Assembly (NCBI RefSeq): GCF_000742835.1
Contig: NZ_CP008941.1
Coordinates: 186,001-250,000, forward strand
Direction of reading: 5' to 3'
Source: Candidatus Paracaedibacter acanthamoebae
Lineage (GTDB): Bacteria; Pseudomonadota; Alphaproteobacteria; Paracaedibacterales; Paracaedibacteraceae
DNA length: 64,000 nucleotides
Shown: positions 48,801 to 59,342 of the stretch, piece after piece
Numbering within the stretch: position 1 is the stretch's first letter
Layout of the letters: every line of letters begins with the position of its first letter
Program-made: the position numbers and the translations under genes
The notes under the pieces: model-generated
Told to the model about the DNA's origin: nothing
Database searches by the model: none
The model's input: only the letters and a program-made list of their open reading frames with translations

Positions 48801-51800
48801 TAAAGTATAAGAAACCGCTTCTATAGGTAAATTAGGATGTCGTTCTAAATAACCGTTCAAATCAATACATTTTTGTTTTAATGAATGAGCGTGTTTAGCA
48901 GATATGGCTATCAAATAATAATGCTTATTTTGAATTTTAGATACGTTATAAGGGATTTCCTCTAAAACAACATGGGCATTAACCCCACCAAAACCAAACG
49001 AGCTAACTCCTGCCCGCCTTGGGATTGGATTACCTTGCTTATCTAATAGTCTTTGCCATTCTTTGTTTTTGTCAACAATATAAAATGGACTGTCTTTAAG
49101 TTCGATGTAGGGGTTAATGTGATTGAAGTGAATAATACCGGGTAGTTTTCCATGGCGCATACTTAAGAGCACTTTAATAACCCCAGCAATACCGGCCGCT
49201 GGCTCAAGGTGTCCAATATTAGTTTTAACAGTGCCAAGACCGCAATAGTTATGGGTGGTATTATCTCTAAAGGCTTTCTTTAATCCGTTAATTTCAATAG
49301 GGTCACCTAGGCTCGTTCCTGTACCATGTGTTTCGATATAACTGATGGTTTCAGTATTAATCCTTGCTTTTTTAATGGCCTCTAAGACCACGTTAGCCTG
49401 AGCATTAGCATTAGGAACCGTTAAAGAGCTAACGCGCCCGCCATGGTTGGCAGCAGTTCCCTTAACTACACCATAGATGATGTCTTTATCTTTTAATGCT
49501 CTATCTAGAGGTTTTAATAGAATAACGCCAACACCTTCGCCTCTAACATATCCATTTGCAAGCTTGTCAAAGCTTTTGCACCTTCCATCCTCACATAACA
49601 TCCCAGCCTGAGTAAAAGAAATATAAGCTGATGGGGTCAGTAAGGCATTCACCCCTCCAGCAATAGCCATTTCACAATCACCTGTTTGAATGGCTTTTAT
49701 GGCTCGGTGTAATGCTACCAAAGAACTTGAGCAAGCAGTATCAATCGCCTCACTAGGTCCTTTTAGGTTTAAGTAATAAGAGACACGATTGGCTAAAATA
49801 CTATGGGCATTACCACTTGGCACATGAGCTGATGTTTCGCCGTATTTTTGTAGTATCTCAGCATAATCATACGTTGATGCGCCGATAAAGACACCAGTGA
49901 GACTACCTGAAATATTTTGATGGTTATAGCCAGCATCTTCTACTGCCTGCCATACGGCTTGCAGCAAGATTCTTTGTTGCGGATCCATTAACTCTGCCTC
50001 TTTAGGCGAGATATTAAAGAATTGATTATCAAACTTATCTATATCCTCAATAAACCCACCCCATTTAACTTTAGTTTGGTTTTCCTTATCACCATAATAG
50101 GTTTGCCAGTCCCAACGCCATTTTGGGACCTCTTTTATCAAATCCCGATTGGCAATTAAATTATCCCAGAATGCCTCTAAGCTAGAAGAGCCCGGGAAAA
50201 AGCAGCTCATACCAATAATTGCAATATCATTAGAGCTTGCTTCTTCTTTAAAAGAATTAAAAAACAAAGGAGGATATTCTATCTTTTCAGATAGGCTATT
50301 TTTACTTATATTTTTAACTGGTTCTTCTAATTGATTAACCCTACACTCTTTTTGCTTAGAGGAAACAATGAGCTGATAAATATATTGAGCCAAATCTGGG
50401 ATAGTCGGATACTCAAAAGCCACAGTAGGGCTTAAAATACAAGCACCTTCAAATTTGCTTTGTAAATAACCTTTAAATTGTAAAGCCATTAATGAGTCCA
50501 TGCCAACATCTAAAAAGCTCTGCTCATCTTCTAATTCTTCTATAATATTTAACGGTAAAACTTTAAAGAGACATTCTCGGATACTTGCTATTATGTACGA
50601 TTCAGTTTCCTCACTGGTTGGATATTTTGTAGTCGAAAGGGTATTTTTTGGATTTTCAGATAGGCTATTTTTACTTATATTTTTAACTGGTTCTTCTAAT
50701 TGATTATCCCTACACTCTTTTTGTTTAGAGGAAACAATAAGCTGATAAATATATTGAGCCAAATCTGGGATAGTCGGATACTCAAAAGCCACAGTAGGGC
50801 TTAAAATACAAGCACCTTCAAATTTGTTTTGTAAATAACCTTTAAATTGTAAAGCCATTAATGAGTCCATGCCAACATCTAAAAAGCTCTGCTCATCTTC
50901 TAATTCTTCTACAATATTTAACGGTAAAACTTTAGAGAGACATTCTCGGATACTTGCTATTATGTATGATTCAGTTTCCTCTTTTGTTAGCTCTTTTTTA
51001 TGGAGGGTAACATTTTTATTTTTAGAAATATTAAAAGAACCAAAAAGTGACGAGGTGCTCGCCCTTGCTGATAAAAATTCTTGCCAATTAATTTTTGCAA
51101 CATTTATATTAGTTAAGTTGAGTTCTAATGCTAATTTTAAAGCATTGATAGCTTCATTTGGGTGCAAAAAGTTAAGTCCAGGGGGCAATTTTGGGTTAAT
51201 ATTTGTAGCCATGCCAACTTCAGCCCATGGTCCCCAGTTAATAGAGAGTGCCGGCATTCTTTGGTTTCGCCTATAATAACTTAAATTATCTAAAAAGGCA
51301 TTTGCATATGCATAATTAGATTGTCCAGGATTCCCAATGGAAGCGCTTATACTGGAAAACATGACAAAAAAGTCTAATTTAAAATCATACTTAATTGAAG
51401 CAGAGTGCAAATTCCAAGCTCCAGCTATCTTAGGCATACATACTTTTTCAAACTTTTCTATAGTTTGATTTAATATAACACCATCTTCTATAATTCCTGC
51501 TGCGTGAATAATTCCTTTTAAATTAAATGATTCCTGCGTTATTTTTAAAAATAGCTCTTCTACTTGGCTAGGGTCTGCAACATCAATTTCCAGAGTAGAA
51601 ATAGTCGCGCCATTCTCTTTGAGTCGCTGCAAAGATTCACTAACTTCTTGATTGGGTTTATTTCTGCCAATCAATAATAAATGTTGTGCTCCTTGCTGCA
51701 CAAGCCATCCAGCAACTTTTAACCCTAAGCCACCGAATCCACCTGTAATAAGATAAATTCCTTCACGAGAAATATTGAAAGAATTCTTAATACTAATTTC

Positions 51801-52501
51801 AGAGTAAGCGGCTAGTATACTGCTATAACGAACTTTGTCTCGATAAGCTATTTGATCAAGTCCTTGATCTATCCACCCAATTTCATTGGCTAAGATCTCA
51901 AGCTGATCTATAATATTAAACTTGGGATCTAAATCAATCGTTCTGCAAATTAATTCAGGATGCTCTAACATAGCACACTTCGCTAGCGCCCATAGAGGGC
52001 CTTGACACAAACTAGAAGGTACTTCTAGAGGGATAACTGTATAAGCTCCTTTTGTTATTAACCATATTGGTATTCTCATGCTGTTTTTTAGAACTTCTTG
52101 CAAAATTACTAGCCAGTACTTGAATGCATACATCGCATCATTGCCAGGATCTTTTATATAATGCTCGTCATTTATTTCCCATAAATATATAATGCCTTTA
52201 TAATTCTGATTTTTATTAGTTAAGTTTTCAAAAACAACTTTTAAATCTTCAACATTACTTTCTCGAACAAAAAACTCATTCTTAGATTTTTTGTTTTGGT
52301 TAAATCTTCTGTTTTATAAATACAAAAAGTTTCTGATCTGTTAAAGTTCAAATTTTTTATTAAATTTTCTGATTCATTCTTCTTGTTAGAGAATAAAATC
52401 CAGCCACCCGTTGATTTTAAATTTACTTCCGCTTCACGTAGTGATTTTGAAAATATTGGTATCTTTTTCCATTGTATTTCATAAAAATTCTCGTTATCCA
52501 T
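45801..52501 (-). CDS. PKS protein KR-ACP-ACP-KS-DH-KR-ACP, one-base frameshift near its start
   Basis: The frame starting at 52501 (MDNENFYEIQWKKIPIFSKS) breaks in A6 (T6 at 52287-52292). One added A restores T-K-K-S-K-N-E-F-F-V and joins the long frame to 45801, giving 2,233 residues. Domains: ketoreductase (ITGGFGGLG near 254); two almost identical ACPs (GMDSLMALQ near 543 and 667); ketosynthase (DTACSSSLVAL near 920, then IETHGTGTSLGDP and KTNIGHLEPA); dehydratase (LQDHRINGRMVLPGAAYLEM near 1390, LIDGAIQ); ketoreductase (ITGGAGGLG near 1880); ACP (YGVDSIILIS near 2170). The first KR-ACP-ACP completes the module begun by the KS-AT-DH protein. The second module has no AT and needs one in trans. 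The gene ends after an ACP with no thioesterase, so a downstream partner is missing or is the NRPS. It lies 19 bp after the KS-AT-DH gene. Confidence 0.88.
50284..51005 (-). repeat. Tandem duplication of an ACP-plus-linker unit, 369-bp period
   Basis: The DNA encoding each ACP and its following linker (ending NISKNSLSE) recurs with an offset of 369 bp, or 123 codons, for example CAGATAGGCTATTTTTAC at 50288 and 50657. Only scattered mismatches are seen. Such similarity implies a recent in-frame duplication rather than ancient paired ACPs. Confidence 0.85.
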
Positions 52502-52520
52502 AATATCGCCTTCAGTTAAT

Positions 52521-55500
52521 TTATTTCCTAAAATTATCTAATATAGTATTTTTTTGATTCTTTTTTAGAAATACCCCTTCAAATTTTGCAAGCAGTTTCC
52601 CGGTATTTTCATAAAGTTCAATATTACCTTTTACGATGCCCTTATTAAGTAAATGCCTATCAAGAAGTTTGGCATGGCAAACGAATGGTCCTGTGGAGTG
52701 TGCATATACTATTAAATTTTCAATCGTAAAAGGAAGGAAAGTACCAATTTCATTTTCTAGACAAGCCATTAAGGTTTGCAAACAGTTATCAATCAATCCA
52801 GCATGGAATTGTCGTTGAATCGGCAGGTCTCCTAAGTCCCCATGAGGTTTATCTAAAAAGGTGAAGGCCTCCCCTTTTTCACAATAAATACGCTTAATCC
52901 ATTGAAAGCTAGGTCCCAAAACTACAGAACGCTTATTAATTAATTCGTATAAATTATTAGCTGATATTTCTGTACTAAAAGCTTTTTTGATTTTTTCCTC
53001 GTCATAAAAGCATGATGTTAATTCTTTTGCCTCCTCCAAAGTTGCTTCAAAATGTTGAACCCATTTAGAAGATATACCTTCTTCCCCTGCTAAGTAACTA
53101 TACAATCTCACAATATTAACTGCATTAAGGTCGGCTGGCATAACAAGTTGCAATTTTCGCCTCTCGTTGTCTTTAATCGTAAGTGCCTGAGAAAAAATAA
53201 CATTTTTCAAAAGATAAGCCTCTTTATTGAAAACTAAATTAATAGCAGCTATAGTCATTGAGAGATGCGAGCCACCAGCTACTACTAATAGGCCGCCGAT
53301 TCTATGATCTTTAATATAAAGTGGCCAATCTTTTGAGAAATATGATTCAAAAATTATATTTTCTTTCAAAATAGGAGAATCAATAATGACACCAGGGTAA
53401 GGTTGGTTTTTTAGATCCAAGCTAAATTGATTACCATTTTTTGGTTTAATCTGAGAACTATCAAGCCAAAATCGCTTACGTTGGAACGGATAGGTAGGTA
53501 AATGAGTTTTATTAAGTTGCTCATGCTTATGTAATTGATCCCAATCTACTTTTACTCCCTTTAGCCAAAGACCGCCAAGTGCTGTTAAGATAGAATGCTT
53601 TTCTGAAGCTTTTTGAGGATTCTTCACTGAAGCTAATGAGTTTAATATAACGTGATTTTCTTTTCTATTTGCATGCTGGAGTGCAAAAGAAGCTAATGCA
53701 TTACCAGGCCCAACTTCTAGAAGTACTAGGTTTTTCTCTTGGAACAAAAGATCTAATCCGTCCGAAAAACGTACAGGATAGCGTAGATGGGCTTGGTAAT
53801 ATTGAGTACTACTTGCTGCTTCCGGAGTAATCCAACATCCAGTCAAGTTAGAAATATATCTTATCTTGGGAATATCAAATTTAAAATTTTCTAAAATTTT
53901 GTTATATTCTTCCAATATTGGTTCCATCGTCAAGGAATGGAACGCATGAGAAGTGTTTAATAATTGATAAAGAATCCCTTTTTGTCCAAGGATAATTTGT
54001 AATCTTTCAATAGAATCTCCAGATCCTGAAACTACACAATTTTCAGTACTGTTAACTGCTGCTATATATAATTCTTCATTTAAATACTCTTGGATCTGTT
54101 TCTCGTTAACGAAAACAGCAAGCATTTTTCCAGGAGGAACAGAATCCATTAACCTTCCTCGCAATGCAACCAATTTTAAAGCATCTTCTATAGTTAACAC
54201 TCCAGCCAAGCAAGCAGCCACGTATTCACCTAAACTATGCCCGATCATAGCTTTTGGTTGAATTCCCCAACTTATCCATAATTGTGCTAGAGCATACACC
54301 ACTACAAATAAACTGATTTGTGCGAATTCATTTTTTATAATCTGTGCTTGAGCTTCTTCTAATTTGCTTGGATTTGGATATAATATTTCTTGCAAATTGA
54401 TATTTAATTCTTTTTCCAAAATTTTAAAACATACATTCACATGCTTAGAAAAATTTGGTTCTGTATGATACAGCTCCTGCCCCATATTGACGTATTCAGC
54501 TCCTTGCCCAGGAAACATAAAAATAATGCTTGGGTTTTTACTATCTAAATAAGTGATCCTTTGGCTCTCTAATAACTCTTGTGCTGCTTTCTTGTGACTA
54601 TCACATACTACAAATTTTCTATAGGTATAATGCATTCTTCCTATATGCGTTGTATATGCTACATTCGCAAGACTCTCATCTGGATTTTGTTTAATATAGC
54701 TTCCAAACCTTTTTGCAGATTCTTCTAAAGCTTCTGGTGTTTTAGCTGATACCAGTAAAAGCTGGGGAGTGCCGGTTCCTATAATAGATTTTTGCCTAGG
54801 TGGTTCTTCCAAAATAATATGGACGTTTGTACTACCTACGCCAAATGAACTAATTCCAGCGCGCACGGGTTCATTTTCAGATTCCCACCGAGTAGCTTTG
54901 GTAATGACAAAAAATGGACTATTCTTAAAGTCGATATTCGGATTAGAAACCTCATAATTAATACTGGGAGGAATAGTTTTATTTTTAAAGGCCAATGCCA
55001 ATTTTATTAGTCCGGCAATACCTGAAGCAATATCAAGATGCCCGATATTAGACTTTATAGAGCCAATAGCACAAAACTGTCTCTTTTGGGTATAGGAACG
55101 AAAGGCCTTGGTTAACCCATGTATTTCGACGGGGTCTCCCATCAGAGTTCCTGTACCATGCGCTTCTACATAAGAAATGGTCTCTGGATTTATTCCAGAG
55201 GCTTCTATGGCTTCTAGAATAACGAGAGTTTGTCCTTCTACGCCGGGTGAAGAATAATTGACCTTGTTTGATCCGTCATTATTAATTGCAGATCCCTTAA
55301 TAACCATATAGATTGAGTCATTGTTGGCTAAGGCATCGGAAAGTCTTTTTAAAACGACTACTCCACATCCACTCCCAAATATTGTACCGCTTGCACTGGC
55401 GTCGAAGGTTCTGCAATGTCCATCTTTAGAATAAATACCATTGTTTTCATAAAGGTAACCCGCAACTTGTGGAACCTGAATTGCAACGCCACCTGCTAAA

Positions 55501-56108
55501 CAAATATCGGTTTCATAATTTAATAAGCTTTGGCATGCCATATGGACCGCTACTAACGAGGTCGAACAAGCAGTTTGAACAGTCACTCCCGGTCCTTTTA
55601 GATTTAATTTATAGCATACTCTAGTACAAAGAAAATCATTAGTACTAGAAAAAAGAGTAGGGAGAAAATCAGTTTTAAAGTTTATATGATTGTTATTATG
55701 CAAGATATAGCTGTTAAACCTAGCTCCCCCAAAAACTCCTATCAATCCCTTGTAAACCTCAGGATTGCACCCAGCATCTTCTAATGCTTGATAGGCACAT
55801 TCTAAAAATAGGCGTTGTTGAGGATCCAATAGTGCTGCTTCTTGGGGAGTATAGCCAAAAAATTGAGCATCAAACTTATCTTCATCTTTTAAGATGGGCA
55901 TAGCTCTAACATAATTTGGATCCTCTATCAATTCATTACTAATTCCCTGTGCAAGAAGTTCTTCTTTAGTAAAAAAAGTAATTGATTCCTTACCAATAAT
56001 AAGATTTTTCCATAGTTCTTCCGGTGTAGAAGCCCCTGGAAATTTACCGGCAATCCCAACGACTGCAATATCATTTTCACCGATATTATATGGCTTAGCG
56101 TTATTCAT
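52521..56108 (-). CDS. PKS protein KS-AT-DH
   Basis: 1,195 residues. Ketosynthase about 10-430, with TACSTSLVAVH (active Cys), EAHGTGTLMGDP and SNIGHLDIASG, all three catalytic residues present. Acyltransferase about 535-830, with FPGQGAEYVNMG, GHSLGEYVAACLAG (active Ser) and SHAFHS, the H-A-F-H form associated with malonyl-CoA. Dehydratase about 900-1190, with YIKDHRIGGLLVVAGGSHLS (catalytic His, though the usual L-P-G is A-G-G) and HAGLIDNCLQ (D-x-x-x-Q). The module is completed by the KR and ACPs at the start of the next protein. The cis AT contrasts with the AT-less module downstream. Sixty bases separate it from the FkbH gene, so the three minus-strand genes form one operon. Confidence 0.9.
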   Translation of the reverse strand: MNNAKPYNIGENDIAVVGIAGKFPGASTPEELWKNLIIGKESITFFTKEELLAQGISNELIEDPNYVRAMPILKDEDKFDAQFFGYTPQEAALLDPQQRLFLECAYQALEDAGCNPEVYKGLIGVFGGARFNSYILHNNNHINFKTDFLPTLFSSTNDFLCTRVCYKLNLKGPGVTVQTACSTSLVAVHMACQSLLNYETDICLAGGVAIQVPQVAGYLYENNGIYSKDGHCRTFDASASGTIFGSGCGVVVLKRLSDALANNDSIYMVIKGSAINNDGSNKVNYSSPGVEGQTLVILEAIEASGINPETISYVEAHGTGTLMGDPVEIHGLTKAFRSYTQKRQFCAIGSIKSNIGHLDIASGIAGLIKLALAFKNKTIPPSINYEVSNPNIDFKNSPFFVITKATRWESENEPVRAGISSFGVGSTNVHIILEEPPRQKSIIGTGTPQLLLVSAKTPEALEESAKRFGSYIKQNPDESLANVAYTTHIGRMHYTYRKFVVCDSHKKAAQELLESQRITYLDSKNPSIIFMFPGQGAEYVNMGQELYHTEPNFSKHVNVCFKILEKELNINLQEILYPNPSKLEEAQAQIIKNEFAQISLFVVVYALAQLWISWGIQPKAMIGHSLGEYVAACLAGVLTIEDALKLVALRGRLMDSVPPGKMLAVFVNEKQIQEYLNEELYIAAVNSTENCVVSGSGDSIERLQIILGQKGILYQLLNTSHAFHSLTMEPILEEYNKILENFKFDIPKIRYISNLTGCWITPEAASSTQYYQAHLRYPVRFSDGLDLLFQEKNLVLLEVGPGNALASFALQHANRKENHVILNSLASVKNPQKASEKHSILTALGGLWLKGVKVDWDQLHKHEQLNKTHLPTYPFQRKRFWLDSSQIKPKNGNQFSLDLKNQPYPGVIIDSPILKENIIFESYFSKDWPLYIKDHRIGGLLVVAGGSHLSMTIAAINLVFNKEAYLLKNVIFSQALTIKDNERRKLQLVMPADLNAVNIVRLYSYLAGEEGISSKWVQHFEATLEEAKELTSCFYDEEKIKKAFSTEISANNLYELINKRSVVLGPSFQWIKRIYCEKGEAFTFLDKPHGDLGDLPIQRQFHAGLIDNCLQTLMACLENEIGTFLPFTIENLIVYAHSTGPFVCHAKLLDRHLLNKGIVKGNIELYENTGKLLAKFEGVFLKKNQKNTILDNFRK

Positions 56109-56168
56109 AACCGTTTTTAATTCCCTTTTTAATTATCAATTACAATTTGTTTTCTACTTTTATTAGAG

Positions 56169-59100
56169 TCAAGTTGCTAATTGACGTTTCGCTCTTCTAG
56201 CTGCCCCTCGCTTTTTAATTTCTTGTTGCATTGTTTCTTCCTCAGATGAATTTTCTAAAAAATTAGCCAATTTTTGTATAGTAGGGTAATTTAATAAGGC
56301 AATAGTATTAATTTCAGTTTTGAGCATTTGGTTCAAAAGAGAAATTAGTTGAACAGCTTTCAACGAAGTTCCCCCAATTTCAAAAAAACTATCGTAGATT
56401 CCTATTTTGTCTATTTCCAAAACATTCTTCCAAGTTTCTTCTAACGCTTTTTCTAATTTTGTTGTTGGCTCTATGTATTCTGAAGAAAGTAACGGTCTTG
56501 GCTTAACTTGCTTTGATTTAACAGCTTTAAAGATGGCGTCGATATCATTGACATTAGCAGCAATAAAATTTATAAATTCTGAATGGCGACTGGCAACAAC
56601 CAGAGAATTCCTGGAATTTGCTTGAACTTGCTCTTCTAACCGGGATGAAGTTTTGCTCAATTCTTTATTGTTTTCCAGAAATTGCCATTTTTTTACTTCT
56701 ATTGCTTCAGCAATAGGAATGGAAAAAAGTAAACCTTCTTGTAAATGTTTTACACAACTATTTTGGCATATATGGTTTAAAAAATTTTTAATAGGTTGAT
56801 TCTTGTCTGTTGGATAATAAGGAATCTCAACAACTTTCACTCCAAGTTCTTTAGCTATTTTGCCTAGCCATTCAATGATATGATATTCTACCCCTCGCCC
56901 TAAAATTCGACAGCTTAAAAGAAATGTATCTAAAATAATTGAGTCATTTCCGGCATCAAATATTATCATCCCCACTAGCCCATAATCTCCAAAGCGATCT
57001 TTCACTTCCAATGCGTAACATTGAGAGCCGTGCTTTATCAAAGAGCTTATATCATTAGTGGTTCGTCGCTTGGTTGTAGCGTTGAATTGATTGGTCCTTT
57101 GCGTCAATTGAGAAAGTCTTTCTAACTCTGATAGCTTTGCAAAATGAATATCGATTTTTAATTCAATCCCTTGAATAAATTCTTCAAAACTATTGGTATC
57201 TGCTTCACATCGAGAGCGTAAAAGGTTTTCCTTGTACATCTTATTCCTGCTTGCATCTTCTTTAGTTGTAGTTATCTGATCTAATACCCAAATATTTTCT
57301 AAAAATCGAGGATAATCACTAGAGTTATTTGGCAATTTCAATGTTAAAACCTCAGGACAATTTGACCTCACTTCTTCACACTCAATTATGTTGTCATCTA
57401 AGAAGATAAAGCTATCTAACCCTAAAGATAGCTTTTTAGCGAGGGAACGAATATTATGTGATTTAGGTTCCCAATTAATTTCCCAGGAAGTGAGATGGTC
57501 TTTTTTTAATATCATATCTTTTCTTGTTTCAAATACTTCCAAAATATCTTTTTCATTATTTTTACTTACTAAGCAAATCAGCATACCTTTATTGTACTGA
57601 TCTACACAGAACCGTTGTAACTCTTTTCTTGGTTCATCAAGTTCTATTCCTATAACCCCCTCTTCACCAACAGTCCCTTTCCACAATGTTTGATCACAAT
57701 CCAAAACTAATACCTTATAAGGTTTCCCTAGCATAATTGTTCTTAACTTTCTTGCAATAAACGTAGCTAAAGCTGTATAAAAAATTGGGGTGAAAGGTGT
57801 ATGTCCATTTTTATCTCCATAAGGATCATAATAATTGATTGTAGAATACATTTTAAAAATTTCATTACTGGTAATTACATCCAAACCTTGTATATGCTTA
57901 ACATTCTCTGAAATGCTTTCCTCCAATTGCTCATAGATTGAATTTTGCCATTTTCCTAATTCTTGTAAGGGTGTATTAGGACAAAACACTAGTAAGTGAG
58001 GCACGTTTGTTCTACGGACCGACTCGCTGAGTGCTTGCTCAAGAGTTGCAATATTTTTTTGAAAAACATTATTTGATATCTTGCTTTTTTCTTTTTCTAC
58101 ATTTTTTAAATCAATTCCTATTTTCTTTGCGTAGATATTTTTTAGACCAGATTTATGCAAGAAAATTTCTTCCTCTATAATACACTCAAACCCTTTTATC
58201 TTTAAAAATTCAACAATATCTCTATGCATACTACCTATTTCATCATGTACTTCTAAAACAATTTGTCTAATTTTTGCCCAATCATCGTCCATTATTCCCT
58301 TCAATATATCAAATTCGCTTTTTTCAGCATCGATTTTTAATAGGTCAATATATTCAATATTATGTTCTTTTATAATGGAAGAAATAGTCCTTAACTTACA
58401 TTGATACTCTTGTTGCTGCAGCCGCCCTTGAACCAAATCATCAACAATTTTTTCTATATCAGCATTCTCCTTACTTCGCATATTTAATTGCTCCGTAACC
58501 ATATTATTGATAATAGTACGAATAGCTTCCTCATCTTTATTTTTTTCGGCATGAAAACCTGAAAAAACAGATGAATTTGGGTAAAAAGTAAATTTAGTTG
58601 TTCCTTCAATCCCAGAGATTCCGCAATTAAAAGTCATAACATTTGAATTATATAGAGAAGTATTAAACTTAAGAATTTCGTAAACTGGTGGTGCTGGTTC
58701 AAAAGCATATATTTTTGATTCAGGGCAAAGAGATTGAATAAATAAAGAAAACATTCCAATATTTGCTCCAATATCGAATACAACAGAGTCATGTCTTAAT
58801 AAAATTCCATTTTTAATGTAGACTTGATCTAAAAATATTTCTTTAAACAAATAATCAGCTTCATATTCATTCAAGCAAGAAATATGCATTCCATTAGAAA
58901 GTTTATAAAGACCTTTCTTGTCTACTTCATCTATTTTGCAGTTGGTTTTTATCTTTTCTCTTAACCAATCCTCTAACCTCAGCAAAATTAAGTTTACCCC
59001 CTTCTTATTGCTAGAAAATAAGCTGTTTGGATTTAGCAATTGTTGAAATATTTGATTATATTCAGAAAATTCTATTTCTAGGGGGATGTTTAAATTTTTT

Positions 59101-59180
59101 ATCCAAAAATGAAGTGCTTCTTCTATAGGATCTGCTGTAAACGTGGCCGCGACCGCAAGCAGTTCTTTATTTCCATTCAT
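56169..59180 (-). CDS. FkbH-type glyceryl transferase with nested FkbM methyltransferase and ACP
   Basis: 1,003 residues. The first 75 (AVAATFTADPIEEALHFWIK, FQQLLNPNSLFS) and the stretch from about 385 (LEQALSESVRRTNVPHLLVF) belong to the FkbH N-terminal domain. Between them lies an FkbM-type SAM methyltransferase (VVFDIGANIGMFSLF, IYAFEPAPPVYEILKFN, IDLLKIDAEKSEFDILKG). The FkbH HAD domain has VLVLDCDQTLWKGTVGEEG near 485 with the D-x-D-x-T nucleophile. A GNAT-like C-lobe follows (SCRILGRGVEYHIIEWLGKI). An ACP is at about 905-980 (FEIGGTSLKAVQL). FkbH enzymes load a glyceryl unit from 1,3-bisphosphoglycerate onto an ACP, as starter unit or methoxymalonyl precursor. No FkbG/I/K-type dehydrogenases are seen, so a glyceryl or O-methylglyceryl starter is the better guess. 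Strong GGAGGTAAT ribosome site. First gene of the PKS operon. Confidence 0.86.
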   Translation of the reverse strand: MNGNKELLAVAATFTADPIEEALHFWIKNLNIPLEIEFSEYNQIFQQLLNPNSLFSSNKKGVNLILLRLEDWLREKIKTNCKIDEVDKKGLYKLSNGMHISCLNEYEADYLFKEIFLDQVYIKNGILLRHDSVVFDIGANIGMFSLFIQSLCPESKIYAFEPAPPVYEILKFNTSLYNSNVMTFNCGISGIEGTTKFTFYPNSSVFSGFHAEKNKDEEAIRTIINNMVTEQLNMRSKENADIEKIVDDLVQGRLQQQEYQCKLRTISSIIKEHNIEYIDLLKIDAEKSEFDILKGIMDDDWAKIRQIVLEVHDEIGSMHRDIVEFLKIKGFECIIEEEIFLHKSGLKNIYAKKIGIDLKNVEKEKSKISNNVFQKNIATLEQALSESVRRTNVPHLLVFCPNTPLQELGKWQNSIYEQLEESISENVKHIQGLDVITSNEIFKMYSTINYYDPYGDKNGHTPFTPIFYTALATFIARKLRTIMLGKPYKVLVLDCDQTLWKGTVGEEGVIGIELDEPRKELQRFCVDQYNKGMLICLVSKNNEKDILEVFETRKDMILKKDHLTSWEINWEPKSHNIRSLAKKLSLGLDSFIFLDDNIIECEEVRSNCPEVLTLKLPNNSSDYPRFLENIWVLDQITTTKEDASRNKMYKENLLRSRCEADTNSFEEFIQGIELKIDIHFAKLSELERLSQLTQRTNQFNATTKRRTTNDISSLIKHGSQCYALEVKDRFGDYGLVGMIIFDAGNDSIILDTFLLSCRILGRGVEYHIIEWLGKIAKELGVKVVEIPYYPTDKNQPIKNFLNHICQNSCVKHLQEGLLFSIPIAEAIEVKKWQFLENNKELSKTSSRLEEQVQANSRNSLVVASRHSEFINFIAANVNDIDAIFKAVKSKQVKPRPLLSSEYIEPTTKLEKALEETWKNVLEIDKIGIYDSFFEIGGTSLKAVQLISLLNQMLKTEINTIALLNYPTIQKLANFLENSSEEETMQQEIKKRGAARRAKRQLAT

Positions 59181-59342
59181 ATTACCTCCAAAGCTCTGAC
59201 TAGGGTTTTAAATAGTACAAAATAACATACCATAATGATTTGTAAGCTACATCGAAGCCTCTAATTTTATATTTTTTGCTCCTAAGGAAACCCAAAAATT
59301 TACTGTTGAATCTAAATTCACCGAAATACTATCGGAGATATT

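Noticed and set aside
42588-59342. IS256 target duplication supporting the inversion
   Set aside because: The nine bases outside the two IS256 ends (GGAGTTAAC and, on the corresponding strand, AATATCTCC) do not match, so this part of the evidence fails.
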